64,000 bases of DNA from Dryococelus australis. Lineage: Eukaryota; Arthropoda; Insecta; Phasmatodea; Phasmatidae. The notes beneath the pieces are model-generated. The model made no database searches and was not told where the DNA came from. It saw only the letters and a program-made list of their open reading frames with translations. Position 1 is the stretch's first letter, and each line of letters begins with the position of its first letter. The position numbers and the translations under genes are program-made. Of this stretch, positions 47,930-59,438 are shown piece by piece. Where the stretch lies: the NCBI GenBank assembly GCA_029891345.1, contig CM056993.1, positions 226,530,924-226,594,923 of the forward strand, in the 5' to 3' direction.

Positions 47930-48330
47930 GGCACAGTGCTATCGATTTCTTCAGATTGAACACTTGCGGCAGCTGCACCAACATCGTCTTTTTCAGGCAT
48001 GGCACCGACAGCACAATCGACTTCTTCGGATGGTACACTTACAGCAGTGCTGCCATCGATGAGTTTGCCAAGGCTTTGTTGCTGTTTCTCTGAAAATATA
48101 TTTGCCTACCACTAAAGTGTAGGGAAGCATGCAATAACTGCTTGAGGGAAGGAGCCATCCTGCTCTATGCAGCGATGTATCAAGGGCAAGCATCTCTTCA
48201 AACGTGACGATAAACTGAAGAGACATAGCAAGAACTCTAAACTCCTAGTTTCAGCAGTTGATTAACGACCTGTACTATCTGTTGGTGATACTGTCATCGA
48301 ACATATTCTACGTGAGGCAATAAGCATTCT
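47930..48330 (+). pseudogene. P3 right-arm gene remnant: Ser/Thr-rich plus zinc finger
   Basis: Plus-strand partner of 36168-36795. One frame reads SSFSGMAPTAQSTSSDGTLT (compare SGMAPTMSSTSSGETST on the left), then IFAYH, two stops, then EPSCSMQRCIKGKHLFKRDD and KLKRHSKN. Two ligands of the C-X2-C-X12-H-X3-C finger are lost here: the second Cys reads Gly and the last Cys reads Ser. Unlike the left copy, the Ser/Thr part and the finger are in one frame, which suggests that one continuous protein was ancestral. More coding-like sequence follows at 48480. Confidence 0.6.
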
Positions 48331-48479
48331 TAAGTAATTTAAAAAAATATGTTATTTAAAATAGTTTGTAAGAATAAAATACATTTGTACATACCTGACC
48401 ACACTAAGCAAAGGATAATAAATAATTTAACAGAATAAGTTGAAGAAGGTTCCATAAATTATAATGTTTCGCTGGGGTG

Positions 48480-49081
48480 TACCTACGAAAAGCCTCAAAA
48501 ATTTTATGAAGGAATCAGAAGCCTAGCATTAAAGACAGCGAATCAAGTACTGTACAATTTCGATCGTATCCCTGGAGCTCTACAGGTCTTGAAAGAAAAA
48601 GTTTATCGCGAAGAAGCAGAATATAAAGCCAAGAGTTCTGATTGAACGCTTGCTAGCATATACTGTCTTGAACTGCGTATAAGCAGATTATATTCACTAT
48701 GTGAAAAGTGGGCTTTCTGCTTTGAAGACACTACGTGATTGTTGTGGAAAATTCGAGGATTCTCTTTTAATGCTTGTAAATTGAAGTATGTAAATTTATA
48801 TGTCTTTAATTTCTCTGCGATGTTGTATACTGCCTACTCCTACTTATATAGATGATATGATATTGCTTGAGCTAGTCACGCAAACATAGATTTTTAAAAA
48901 AGCCGCGGAGGATGGTTTTATTCCTACAAAACTATCGATAAAATTAATAATAAACAGATACCGACATCGTGTAATAAGTAGACTTCAAGAGAGAAGACCG
49001 GAAATGAAGTTAAGAGAATTCTATTCATTGTTCCGTTGTGTGTATAATTTAAGCACAGCTAAAAAAAATTTAAATAAATAA
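48480..49081 (+). pseudogene. Unidentified coding-like sequence downstream of the zinc-finger remnant
   Basis: One frame reads YEKPQKFYEGIRSLALKTAN, then VLYNFDRIPGALQVLKEKVY, REEAEYKAKSSD and a TGA, continuing in the same frame as TLASIYCLELRISRLYSLCE. After a gap a second stretch (FKKAAEDGFIPTKLSIKLII, NRYRHRVISRLQERRPEMKL, REFYSLFRCVYNL) ends at a stop at 49079-49081. The left arm lacks this ~600-bp section, although flanking DNA on both sides aligns. Composition (charged, with regular Leu/Ile) looks protein-like. I do not recognise the family. It may be the C-terminal part of the zinc-finger protein. Confidence 0.45.
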
Positions 49082-49784
49082 ATTTTAAAATCGAACAATA
49101 AATACAGATTTTTAAATTGAAAAATCCAATGCCTATAGAAAGTAATACAGTTACCAGAAAAAAATGAAGTCGGCAACGTCAAAATCAGCAGGTGAATAAG
49201 TAGCAGGGTTAATTTTTTGAGTGTTTCTGTAGTAATATATTTTAATAAATTTTAAAAATAAAAATGAAGTATTTAATTTTTTTTATAACACTTATCATAA
49301 CCAGCCTGTTTGAAGCTCTTTTTATTAAAACTTTAATATAAAGCAATTACATAGGGTAAAAATTATGGTTATAGAGGGCAAAAAAAATTTCTGGAGCTAT
49401 AAACTTAAATTATATTCGCCTACCCCAATGCTTGTGCAAATTTGTTAGTACGAGCCGACTTGCAAATAAATCTGGTCTGCTACATAATTATTTTTAAAGA
49501 ATATATAAACACGATCTATGTGAGCACAGGCACATATGATTCAGACCCCTTCTGAAAGTAATAGAAGGTTTCTAATTAAACATTTGCTTTTAAAAAGATT
49601 TTGAAATTTTAAAGTCAATGAATTTAAGCCGAAAATAATTCTCTAATAAATGTGGACATGTGCCATTTATGCACTGATTGAAAAAACATATATAAAATAT
49701 TTTTTTATACATTAATGAAACTGTACGAGGGAATGCAGCCTCTTCGTTAGGACGGCTACTATACAACATTAGAGCATATGTGTT

Positions 49785-49862
49785 TGTGGTAACCTCTATT
49801 GCTCGGTGGTCAGAGTGCCCGACTTCTGTTCGAAAGGTTGTAGCTTTGAATCCTCATCCCTG
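49785..49862 (+). repeat. tRNA-like module, P3 right arm
   Basis: CTCTATTGCTCGGTGGTCAG resembles a tRNA D-arm with box A. TTGTAGCTTTGAATCCTC, about 40 bp on, resembles the T-arm with box B. A full cloverleaf is not convincing, so this is tRNA-derived and probably not a tRNA gene. Equivalent modules are at 35360-35435 and 56914-56990. Confidence 0.55.
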
Positions 49863-49959
49863 CATGAAATTTGGTTCTTTTCTAAACGTTACCAGCTGTC
49901 GATACATTTTACTGTATTTTTTAAAGACTTGGGCATTTTTCAAATGAAAAATAAAATTA

Positions 49960-50715
49960 ATTAGAATAAATGATTCTAATTATTTATAAATGCATCGACT
50001 CCTAGATGTGCGATATTTTTACGTTTGATTGACAAGGTCAGCCGGACTCTCTAGAGAAGTTCGGGAAGAGTTGTCGGACGGCGGTTTGGTGGAAGGGGTA
50101 AGGGGGACGGTCGACACTTTTCGTAACTGTTTGGTGTCTCTGGGTGAGGGGGGATGGGATGGGCGAGCAAGTAATGGGGGTGTATTGTTATATGTTCCTT
50201 GATATTCAGTATATTTTTGTTACATTTTATAATAATTTCCATGGGTTAATGATGAGGAGGAGTGAGGCAAGTGTTTGGAGGGATGAGCGAGGGATAGGGT
50301 AGGTATGATAACATTACCTATATATTCTTCGATATAAAATTTTTTTTTTTCGCTTTATATAATAATTGCCATTGGTGGGTGGTGATGAGGGCTGAGATGA
50401 GGGTGATGGTATGAGCGCGGGGTAGGGGTGGAATGAGAGGGGTGTAGGTCTGTGATTAAAAGAAGGACCCCACCCCATCTAAATCTTTAAAATGGCTCGA
50501 AAATTGACTCTCGGGGGCTTCCAGTCAGCCACATTGAAGAGCAAGCACATATTTCCCCAAGGTTTTGAAAAACAGGAAATTTTGAAGGAAAGTAATGGAA
50601 ATTTTGCTTAGAATAATTTATTTCTGAAGTGATTTTTGGGCAAAATGGTAAATTTTGAGGTAAAAAGGGGAAAATGCCTTGATGGCGGCGACGGCCAGGA
50701 GTTTACTATATATAT
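49960..50715. repeat. P3 right arm, outer end
   Basis: Inverse of 34280-35200, ending with GATGGCGGCGACGGCC near 50682-50697 and a (TA)n run at 50706-50717. No clear target duplication was found. Confidence 0.8.
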
Positions 50716-53700
50716 ATTTTCAACTTTTCAGTTATTAATACACATTCACACGCGTAGGCGCGTTTTCTTGCGGCGGTGGTGAGATATCTCTTAGAGAAAA
50801 TTACGTTCTATTTTATTTCTGCCTTGCTTAAGTTGTCATCTGTCCTCTAATTAGCTATCGTCTAACCACGCCACATTTCTTAGCCAATCAGTGACGTCGA
50901 GACGAGAGACAACTAGTATATTTCATTTCGTTCGTTAGTTTAATAAACATTGAATACTGTTTTTCCTTCTAGTGAATAATATAATATTAACAAACAAAAT
51001 TATTATACTGACTGTCGTCTGGAATTAAATGAAATTAAATTATACGTGACTTCTATGTCAATAAATTATTAAAATAATCAAAGACTATAATACAGCTGAA
51101 TTTGGAAATTATATTTAATTAATTGACAACATAAGCAAGTGCTCTGTTATCATATCTTACTATAATGTAACTTTTCTTGAATGTGTAGATGAGAGATGAT
51201 ATATATTTTGTATTTACATTACTCTTACATGAAAACTTGAGGATAAATGGCAAGGCATATATTAAAATAAGAAAATTACGAATTATTAACCAACTGTTGA
51301 GAATAATGTTGTTATAAAAGCACCACGCTACAACACGGCGTAAAAGAAACCTGATATATGGACCACATTTATAAATATGAACTGTATTTTATGTGCTGTT
51401 AAGCATACATCTTCAATTTTATGTCATTCTTTTAGCAACATCGTCAGTTTTCTTTTTAATCACACTACAATGTTTGACGTGTTTGGTAGTTTCCTAAACA
51501 CATCACGTATATGAAGAGGAGTTGTACACTTCTGTTGACTTAAACGAAATTTTTTTTTTATTTGAAATTTTACTCATATTTTATCTATAAATAAATATAT
51601 GTAATTTAAAATTAGTATAAATGAGAACAGGGAGAAGCTAGGTATGTTGGTAATGCCCAGAACGGAATTGTCCTTACGCAGAATATTATTAATCTGGGTG
51701 AACAGAAACAAGTTACATTGTATTGAGTTTCGTTTGGATGAGGAGGAATGACAGCCTGAAAGTATATAATTTCATCAGGGCTTGCGATCAGTTGGAATTA
51801 ACTAATAATTGCTATATATGCTTCCATCAAAGTCAAAATACATTTCTCATTATATGTACGGGTCATAAAAACCTGTTTATAAAACCAATAATTGACAAAA
51901 CATACATGACAATAGTGTGTTTCAGAGTGATGTCAAGCGAATGTACACTTTTAGTGGCTGGATAATATTTTCTCGTTAAAAGATAAAGCAGCGTTTTCCA
52001 CTTTCCAAAGTTTAAAACAGACAAAGTAGTAAAGTTGATATGTTAGAGCACTGTTGATTTTTACAGCACGTGTGTATAAAGATGTGCTGAAAATATCGAG
52101 AACTAATTAGAGTTGAGATACGCATTAAATATTGCGTTCACTTAGAAATAATAAGAGTAATATTGTAGATGGATATATTATGCTGTAAATAATACATTTA
52201 TGTATAAATTAATATAAACTTTTAATATTTCATTTTTATTAAGACCTCTATCCCTCACGACTTCAGATACTCCCCTCAGGCGTCTTGTAACAATATATTA
52301 AGCATTTCATTGTCATTGATTCCAGCGTTATGGTTTTAGACCAATAAAACCGCGGTACTTCTACCCTGGATTCTGCGCAATCACCGTTATACTGAGGTCT
52401 GACTATGATTGGTCATGCTCTGTCAGCGATATAGACAGTAGTACAGGCAACTCAGGGGATATTATTAACATCGTATTTCTGACGTGGAAGACGGCATTTT
52501 TTATTTATATGGAATGACTGTTCTGTGTGATTGTGTTTCCGTAGGGCACATGAGGGTAATATGAACATAGCAAAGAGAAGAATGTTTATGGCAGCCAATA
52601 CAGTAAACTGTGACATAACCATTTATTTCGTCATGATTTCGGGTGGCCAATTTCAGTCACTGACTTAGTGTAACACAATGTACAGCGAAATGTAACACAT
52701 CAGCAGTCGTGTGTGTTAAAGCAAGCAACCTCCAGATACCATACTGAACATGTCAGCAGGAGGAAGCGATGTGGCAGTTTTCGCACATTAAACTAAGTAC
52801 GAATAATACAGTATTGTGTATTCCAACGTATCTCACTTTTCATAAGAAATAAAGAGTAGATGAGTTAAAATACGCTGAAGACCTGACGAGAGCCCAAGTG
52901 CTTCTCACTAGTACAAACCATTATGATATCGGGTAACATCAAATAAAAGGAAATCGCCTTCAGTTAGGTTTCGTGTTAAGATTACTAGAACGCATTTCAT
53001 CAACTAAATAAAGTACGACAAGATTTCCATTTCCACAGCATATTGCTAAATTATAGTTTAAAAAGCATTGCGAGACCACACCTGGCTTCAACAAAGTACT
53101 CTTTCCTTAGTGATGGCAATGATCCACTTTGGCCCAGACCAACTAGAGCGCCAGATATTGTAGCCATCGCAAATAGTAAACACGATCAATAATCGTGTGG
53201 AACAGTATTACCGTGTGCCAGCAAATGTTGATCAATTCTGAACATGGGTAAATTAATAATGGCTGATTACCTATTCATTAGGATATTGATAGGAAACTTA
53301 CTTTGATGTTCAGACGAGTAGATGAGAGTACACAAATATGTCTTATTCTTTCTCATAATTTCACTTAATAATATCATAAGGTATTTAAAATCTGTCAGGT
53401 ATCATCATCATACTACAAACACATATATAGGGTTTTCAAATAAATGCCATCAGAATAATTTCAGGATCTAAATTATGTTATGTAGAATTAGATTTAAGCA
53501 ATTTTTGTTATCTAACTTTGTGTTTCAATGTTTATTCAATAATAAAACTTTGGCGACAAAAGTTTCGTTATATTTTCATAAATAGTTGGTTACACACACA
53601 CAGCTAAAATTGCCGTAATTTTATACATCCATAAAGTAATAACAGAACACTTCACTTAACAGATATTACATATTTTGTAATACACTGTCATTTGGCTTAA

Positions 53701-55190
53701 AATAATTCTGTAATCCTACTATCAAATCTTTCAAAATTAAATAAATCAATTTTGGCAACAAATTTATTTGTACATTGAAAGCATTTTCTGTCCACGAACC
53801 ACGAATATGACTAATCGTCATAATTTGTTATTTGTAATTGTGGCTCATGGAGCTATACATCTTTCAGTGTTCACTACATTGTCAAACATTCAAAATGATT
53901 CAGTGGACGAGATGTTAGCGCATACCTAAATACCTACCTACCTAGCAACGTAAATGCTGGTTCTGTACCTTGTATATATTTCGAATATGTTCATTATACT
54001 ATGAAATTAAATTATATTATATATCCTTTCTCTCTTTTGAAGTAAAATAACCTATGCAACTGCATTAGCAGTAGTACTAAGAAATAATCTTTGCATAGTA
54101 CATCATGTTCGAAATTATTATTTTATTGGCATTGTCTATATTCTGATACTATAATGCTCTATTCGGGGTATATTGAGTGAGGTATTAAAAATAAAAATAT
54201 AAACCACGGATGAAAACAAAAAGTGTAATTTCACTCGCGCATAAAGCATGACGAAATGTTTAACATACTATCAGCACCATGAAATGTATTTATTTTATGA
54301 AATTCAAAGACGCATTTCGTAATGTGTTCAGTGTCCTGAATTTACTGAGCGAATTTTCTTAGTGTTGATGCTGAATAAATGAAATCACATTCTGTATCAG
54401 CTTGTAACTATAAGATAATGGTACCTACTAAACGGCACCCATTGTAATATTTATTACAGATGCCTCAGGATTGTTAATTCTCCTATAATGTCATGCCTGT
54501 TTTTGCATTCATAGAATGAAAGCAGACGGAATTTTCTTTAGGATTCTAAATGCAGAACCAAAAGCGTTCTACGAATATACCCCATTTGAACTTATTTAAG
54601 CCAAATTATCTAGTGTTCTATACACTGTAAACATTCCTTCCTAATTAATTCGTACGAATACACCTGAAGATCATATAGTCATGTGAAATCATATCATTGC
54701 TTTTTATATACTGATTACTCCTGCAGTTATATTACTGGTTTGGCACAGGATAAACCGATTGTTTGCTGTGTTGGAGAGTGTGTGTCTTATAAACAATACA
54801 AGCACATTTCAAGTGATAAGAATATTATACTGAGAACTAGATATGAAGGAATATGTTTTTCTTTAATTGATTTTAAGTACAAATTACGACGTGATACTTG
54901 TATTATATTTGTGCTTATGTTCAAGGGTCAAATAGGGACCTCTGATTCACTGGTAATGTAAATGATGAAACAGGATGTTAAAATGGTCATGAAGACAGTA
55001 ATAATGATAACAACTATGGTGACAGTGTGGATGACGTATCTTATGAACGTGATGATGGTACTCTCGACGATTTCCCACTTTTCAACAACGAGTTTCCTTC
55101 GACAAGTTGTGTGAAGAAGGCAGAAGGCGTCAAGAACGCACTCTACATGTTTCCCGAAGATCCGAATAAACTTGTTGATCCGAATAAACT
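50716..55190. other. AT-rich spacer, nothing recognised
   Basis: About 4.5 kb. At 50873-50896 GCCAATCAGTGACGTCG combines a CCAAT box with a CRE-like TGACGTC, which could be promoter-like, but no coding sequence follows within 1 kb. Frames of 80-92 codons (51723, 54683) show no motif. No repeat units were seen apart from CCTACCTACCTAG near 53934. Confidence 0.5.
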
Positions 55191-55194
55191 TGGA

Positions 55195-55763
55195 CAGATA
55201 TATTCTCTTCACTGACGAGGCTTCATTTTAACGTGATAGCGTACAAAGTTGTCGAAAGATCCACAATTGGGTGGATGTTAAACATCACAACCCATTCGTC
55301 CACGGGGATCAACAGCGATTCAGTGTCAACGTCTGGGAGGGTTTAATATATAACATGTTGGTTGGCCCCCTACCTGTTACCACAGCGTCTCACCGGCAGC
55401 GTACGCTGCATTTCTGCGGGAAGCTTTGTCTACATTAGTCGATGAGATCCCGTTACAAACATGAGTGGCCTTGCATTTCCAGCACGACGGCGCCCCAGCC
55501 CACAGTTCGCGACGTGCACGCGATCACGTGAATCTCGTATTCCCTGGACGATAGATAGGCTGTGAGGAACCTGTTCCCTGGCCTCCACGGTCCCCAGATA
55601 AAAATCTATTGGACTATTTCTTCTGGGATTACATGCTCGTCCTGGTGTATGAAACCAAAGTGGAATACAAAGAGGACCTCGTCACCCACGTCGTTGCAGC
55701 TACAGGGATTATTCGGCACAATGAGGGTATTTTCAAAAATATCCAGCAATCGTTGGTGCAGTG
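55195..55763 (+). pseudogene. Mariner-type DDE_3 transposase relic
   Basis: C-terminal two thirds of a transposase of the IS630/Tc1/mariner group, of a kind common in arthropod genomes. Visible motifs are FTDEASF near 55206 (first Asp), HNPFVHGDQQRFSVNVWEG near 55285, MLVGPL, LPQRLTG, FQHDGAPAHSSRRARDHV near 55476 (second Asp), RSPDKNLLDYFFWDYM near 55600 (third Asp region), then VYETKVEYKEDLV and IFKNIQQSLVQ before a TGA at 55761-55763. At least one in-frame stop and several frame changes are present. The N-terminal DNA-binding part and terminal repeats were not found. Confidence 0.75.
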
Positions 55764-56212
55764 ATGTGATCTATGCATCAAACATGGCGGCCGTACCAAG
55801 TGTTTGTGATACATGTTTCTACAATAAAACCTATGGACTGCACCATCTTTCGTTGTCAAATGCAATGTGTTGCCTGATATTACTTAAATATGATGCATTT
55901 TAATGGCATTGCTCCGCACTGCTGCAACTAATGTTCCAACATTCAAAAGCGATACAGTTCCAGGTGAGTAAGCAATCTCAATATCTTTATGTCTTGTATG
56001 GAATCGCACATAGTCTGTCACCACAATCGAACAGTTGTGTATGCTTATTAACGTATGGTACACATTGTTTACAGTAGGTGTTAACCTTGTCCGCCACCAT
56101 TGGCTGTGCTGTGGCCATACACGCATGTAGGTAGAATTGCCTGTATACTGGGCGCTGTATCGCTGCGGGGGAAAATAGCGGAATTTTTGTGTGCATTTCA
56201 AACGAAAAAGTT
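55764..56212. other. AT-rich spacer
   Basis: May include the 3' end of the mariner-type relic. Nothing else recognised. Confidence 0.4.
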
Positions 56213-56290
56213 AAGTCATTGGCAGTTCCAACAAGAGGACAATTTTCGTTTAAGTCATAGGCAGTTGCAACGAGAGGGCAATTTTTGTTT
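56213..56290 (+). repeat. Two 39-bp tandem units
   Basis: AAGTCATTGGCAGTTCCAAC begins the first unit (56213-56251). AAGTCATAGGCAGTTGCAAC begins the second (56252-56290). Both end with AATTTT.GTTT. Confidence 0.9.
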
Positions 56291-56619
56291 TGTAGCTCAT
56301 ACTGCTCAATACAACATCAAACGTACATAATTTCCGACAGTAACGAAGTTGTCGGCAATAGGAGGGTGGCCACCCCTGTTATTTTCATAATGGAGAGTGT
56401 TATTATTGTGCATTTGCTCTTGTGTTGAAAATCCCGATAGTATAAAACAATGCTCCGCGAATTTGTACTTTCATCACACATGGTTTCCGATATTTCGTAA
56501 AAATTTATTCCGAAATATCCATTTTCGGGGACTTCTATCGTCCTTAATATTTAGTTTAGGTACAAAGTGGACTATATATTTATAACCTGATTTAACATAA
56601 GGAATCACCACATGAAGTT

Positions 56620-57459
56620 TGTCGGTCGAATTCATCTTCAACCTGTATAATTATTTAATGTGGACTTATGATTCTGACCCCGACTGAAAATAACTAGGCA
56701 TAGTTCTTTTAATACAACAATATTTCTTTAAAAAGATTTTAAAATGCTAACTACAATGAAATTAAACAAAACATAACTTCAAAATACTAGTGTTCATAAG
56801 ACATATATGCATTGATTACAAAGAAATATAATGGAACATTTAATGCAAAGCCAAATGAATGGCAGCCTCTTTGTGTGTATGGCTAGTCTGTAACGTTTAA
56901 GTAGCAATTTTCGAGGCCACTTGCATAGCTTAGTGGTTAGAGTGCGCGACTACCATTCAAGAAGTTGTGGATTTAAATCCCTATTCCTTCTAGTGAAACT
57001 TCTTGGATCGATATCCCCCCGTGGGGAAAAAGGTGAGTTATGGTACCTCCCCCTCCCCCACTTCCACCAGACACCAACTGGGGGTGTGGTGTTTTTGCGC
57101 CCGAAAATTAAGGTTTGGGTTTACGTGAAAATGTTGGTAAAGGTGTCATAGAGTTAAAAAGTTTAGTTTGAGGAAAATGTGTATTAATTAATAAAGTACG
57201 AATAGCAATTTTATAAGTTTTATATGTTACAATAGTAAAGAAGAATGAGCTTTTATAAAAATTGTGACAATATTGTGAAGGCAATTAATATCATCCATAG
57301 AGATGTTACTTGTAAAATATATGAAATCTAAATACATCGTCACTGTATAATCATTGTGACACAGAAATGTTAATAGTAATTAAATTATACAGGATAATTA
57401 AAGTGATCTATATAGGAATAACTTGTGAAGGATATAAAATTTAAATATGTTATTAATTT
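56620..57459 (+). repeat. Foldback family P, relic P4, first part
   Basis: Matches the P3 right arm in the same orientation: 56660-56880 with 49540-49760 (GATTCTGACCCCGACTGAAA against GATTCAGACCCCTTCTGAAA; later GAATG.CAGCCTCTT.GT). It contains a tRNA-like module at 56914-56990 and then CCCCTCCCCCACTTCCACCA. The match is broken at 57460 by the R2 insertion. Confidence 0.65.
56914..56990 (+). repeat. tRNA-like module, relic P4
   Basis: The best preserved of the three: CATAGCTTAGTGGTTAGAGT fits box A (TRGCNNAGYNGG). TTGTGGATTTAAATCCC sits in the box B position. It occupies the same place in P4 as the modules in both P3 arms. Confidence 0.55.
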
Positions 57460-59432
57460 GTGACGGGCGACCTGTCACCGTCTGCAAATATTTTCAACTT
57501 GCAAAATAATTTAAAAACACTCTTAAAATTGAGGTTGTGACTGTGTGGCGCAAAAAGTACTTACTGTGTCTGTCTGGTAACCTGTTGAATTGTGCAGCGT
57601 ACTACCCGTTATGCACGAACTTTCACACACGTTCTTTCAAGGTATAATATTTTCCGACGTGGTTTAAAACCATAATAAAATAGAACTGCGTTATTCTTAA
57701 CAGCTTTATGTGAATGCAAAATACTTAAAAAGTATCTGAGGTACCCGGAATAATGACTGTATGTCCGTGCCAAATTTTTACATGCGGCAACACCAAGGCC
57801 TGGCAAAAAGTGTGCAGCGTACTGGTGTTTCTGTGATTCGTCGTGGGAGCGCAGCACTGTCGACGACCAGCTTGGGATGGTGCGCACGCCGACAAAAACC
57901 TGACATTTTGTTACCTTACTTCCGGCATCCTGGTCAAGAGGATGGAAGTTGAGGGTGTAAATGTAATCTTATTGGAAGTTTTGAATTTCATTGTGTTATA
58001 TCCCCTAAGGGAAATTGGTGTCCCCTGCGTCGGTCACTATAAATGGCAATGTTTTCAGCCATTGACTGTGAATAGCTTGAACCCTTCCAGGAGTAATTGA
58101 AAACTCCTCTATTTCTAAGAAAAACTGATTTTGAGGGGGAAAATTAAATTGATTGGCAGCGCAAGTAGGCGGAGCGGTGTATTTAGTGCCGGCACACACT
58201 GCTCTCATGGCCAGTTCAGCGACCTCGAGGCGGCAAACTTCACTATGATATAAGTAGAACTTTATTTGAATCATCAATGGATGCTCCTAAAGCAAACAGG
58301 TCACTTAGGTCACTTTGACGTTTGGCAGGGGCCATGATGGCGGTGAAATAATCCAGTTTTTTTTTTAATTTTGCGAAATGTCGGCCTTTTAGCCAAAACG
58401 CCAATACTGTTACTTTTGTAACCAAGTTTTAGTGGCTATGTTGTCACCAAGACGTAAAGTGGTGGTAACCACTAGAAACTACGGATAAACTTTTGCGAAC
58501 ACTTGCAAACATTGTCCTAACATTTGTAAATCATTGCAAATCTTGGTAAACAATTTGTAAATTTTGTGAACACTTGTCAATAATCGTTTATTACTGTCTC
58601 AGCTTCAGGAATTAAGTAGGAGCTATGCGAAACTGCTTGTTTTGGGACTTTTTAAGAGAAATGTTACAAAGTTTAGGGTTTGTTGAAAAATCCAAGCAAC
58701 TCGCTGGAGTTAAGGCTGGCATTGCTTAGCAGTTGCTCCCGTTCACTTGGGATTGAGAGTAAATTAAATATAATTATTGTTTGATGACCAGTAATGTGTT
58801 TCCAAAATGGGGTTTTTCCTAGTGTAGGAATTAAACATGATTTGATAATGAAAATGGTAAATGTAGTTGCGACAGAAATATAGTAGCCATTGTAACTAGT
58901 GTAAATTGGGGTCATCTGCTCAATATATTTTATGAAGGCCTTTTGCACGTTGTATTTACTTAGTTATGTGGCCATTACGCAGCATAAATATAATTTATAT
59001 AAGTATTAGCTGGATATCAGCGAAAGAATTGGTACCTAATTTGGGTTGCATTATATTCTATATTTTTTGCAACCTGTGTTTTATGTAAATGTTTTTAAGT
59101 ATCAAATTGTCATATTGGGGAAAGGAAATAACAATGTTACCCTTTCAGATGACATTTCAGAAAGCTAACGAAAGAAGAATTCAACGTGTAATATTTTTGA
59201 AAGAAATGTGAATGAAAAGAATAATTGGTAAAAGGTACTTAAAATAAAAGAACATGACCACACTCCTTTTTTTATATTACAAATCTTTTCAAACATTTAA
59301 TTTCCCTTACACTGTAAAGAAAGATGGTTTTTTTTCATGGCTTTCGCCATTATTAGTGTTATGATTTGTTTTGGTATGTTTTATGCAAATCTCGACTTGC
59401 CACGCCCTTGGTTTAGGACTTAGCAAGGTCAG
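57460..59432 (+). mobile_element. 2.0-kb dispersed repeat R2, copy 2
   Basis: Direct partner of 2557-4556. It begins GTGACGGGCGACCTGTCACC and ends TTAGCAAGGTCAG. It is flanked by a 6-bp duplication TAATTT (57454-57459 and 59433-59438), so it is a mobile element with these exact ends. Open frames of 60-92 codons lie on both strands and are not conserved in copy 1. It is inserted in the P4 relic. Confidence 0.8.
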
Positions 59433-59438
59433 TAATTT

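Larger units (their letters stand above)
34280..50715. mobile_element. Giant palindromic element P3 of foldback family P (~16.4 kb)
   Basis: The left arm (34.28-42.42 kb) and right arm (44.63-50.72 kb) are diverged inverted copies in collinear mirror order. Matched landmarks include the GCCGTCGCCAT ends (34337 and about 50685), a GTTACGAAAAGCATAGACCG/GTTACGAAAAGTGTCGACCG block, CATCTAGGA.TCGATGC.TTTATAAATAATTAGAAT, a tRNA-like module, the Ser/Thr plus zinc-finger coding remnant, a Cys-rich frame, and a GTTTTCCA.CTAATG.TA block near the centre. The 2.2-kb centre holds TA microsatellites and a Tc1-like insertion. The left arm contains a Helitron-like insertion. Arms differ greatly in length (8.1 versus 6.1 kb), mainly in the A/C- versus T/G-rich middle. 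No transposase known to me is present. I infer a non-autonomous or unclassified foldback transposon. Confidence 0.8.

Noticed and set aside
42090..48430. Polinton/Maverick identity for P3
   Set aside because: No DNA polymerase B, retroviral-type integrase, packaging ATPase or capsid motif was seen in the element.
49785..49862. Functional tRNA gene in P3
   Set aside because: T-arm and acceptor stem do not pair convincingly, and the same module is decayed in the left arm.
34280..50715. Artefactual assembly palindrome
   Set aside because: The arms differ by many substitutions and by large indels, including a Helitron in one arm only, so they are not one sequence duplicated by assembly.
55027..55215. 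62-codon frame with acidic residues
   Set aside because: Its end overlaps the FTDEASF motif of the mariner-type relic in another frame; no support of its own.
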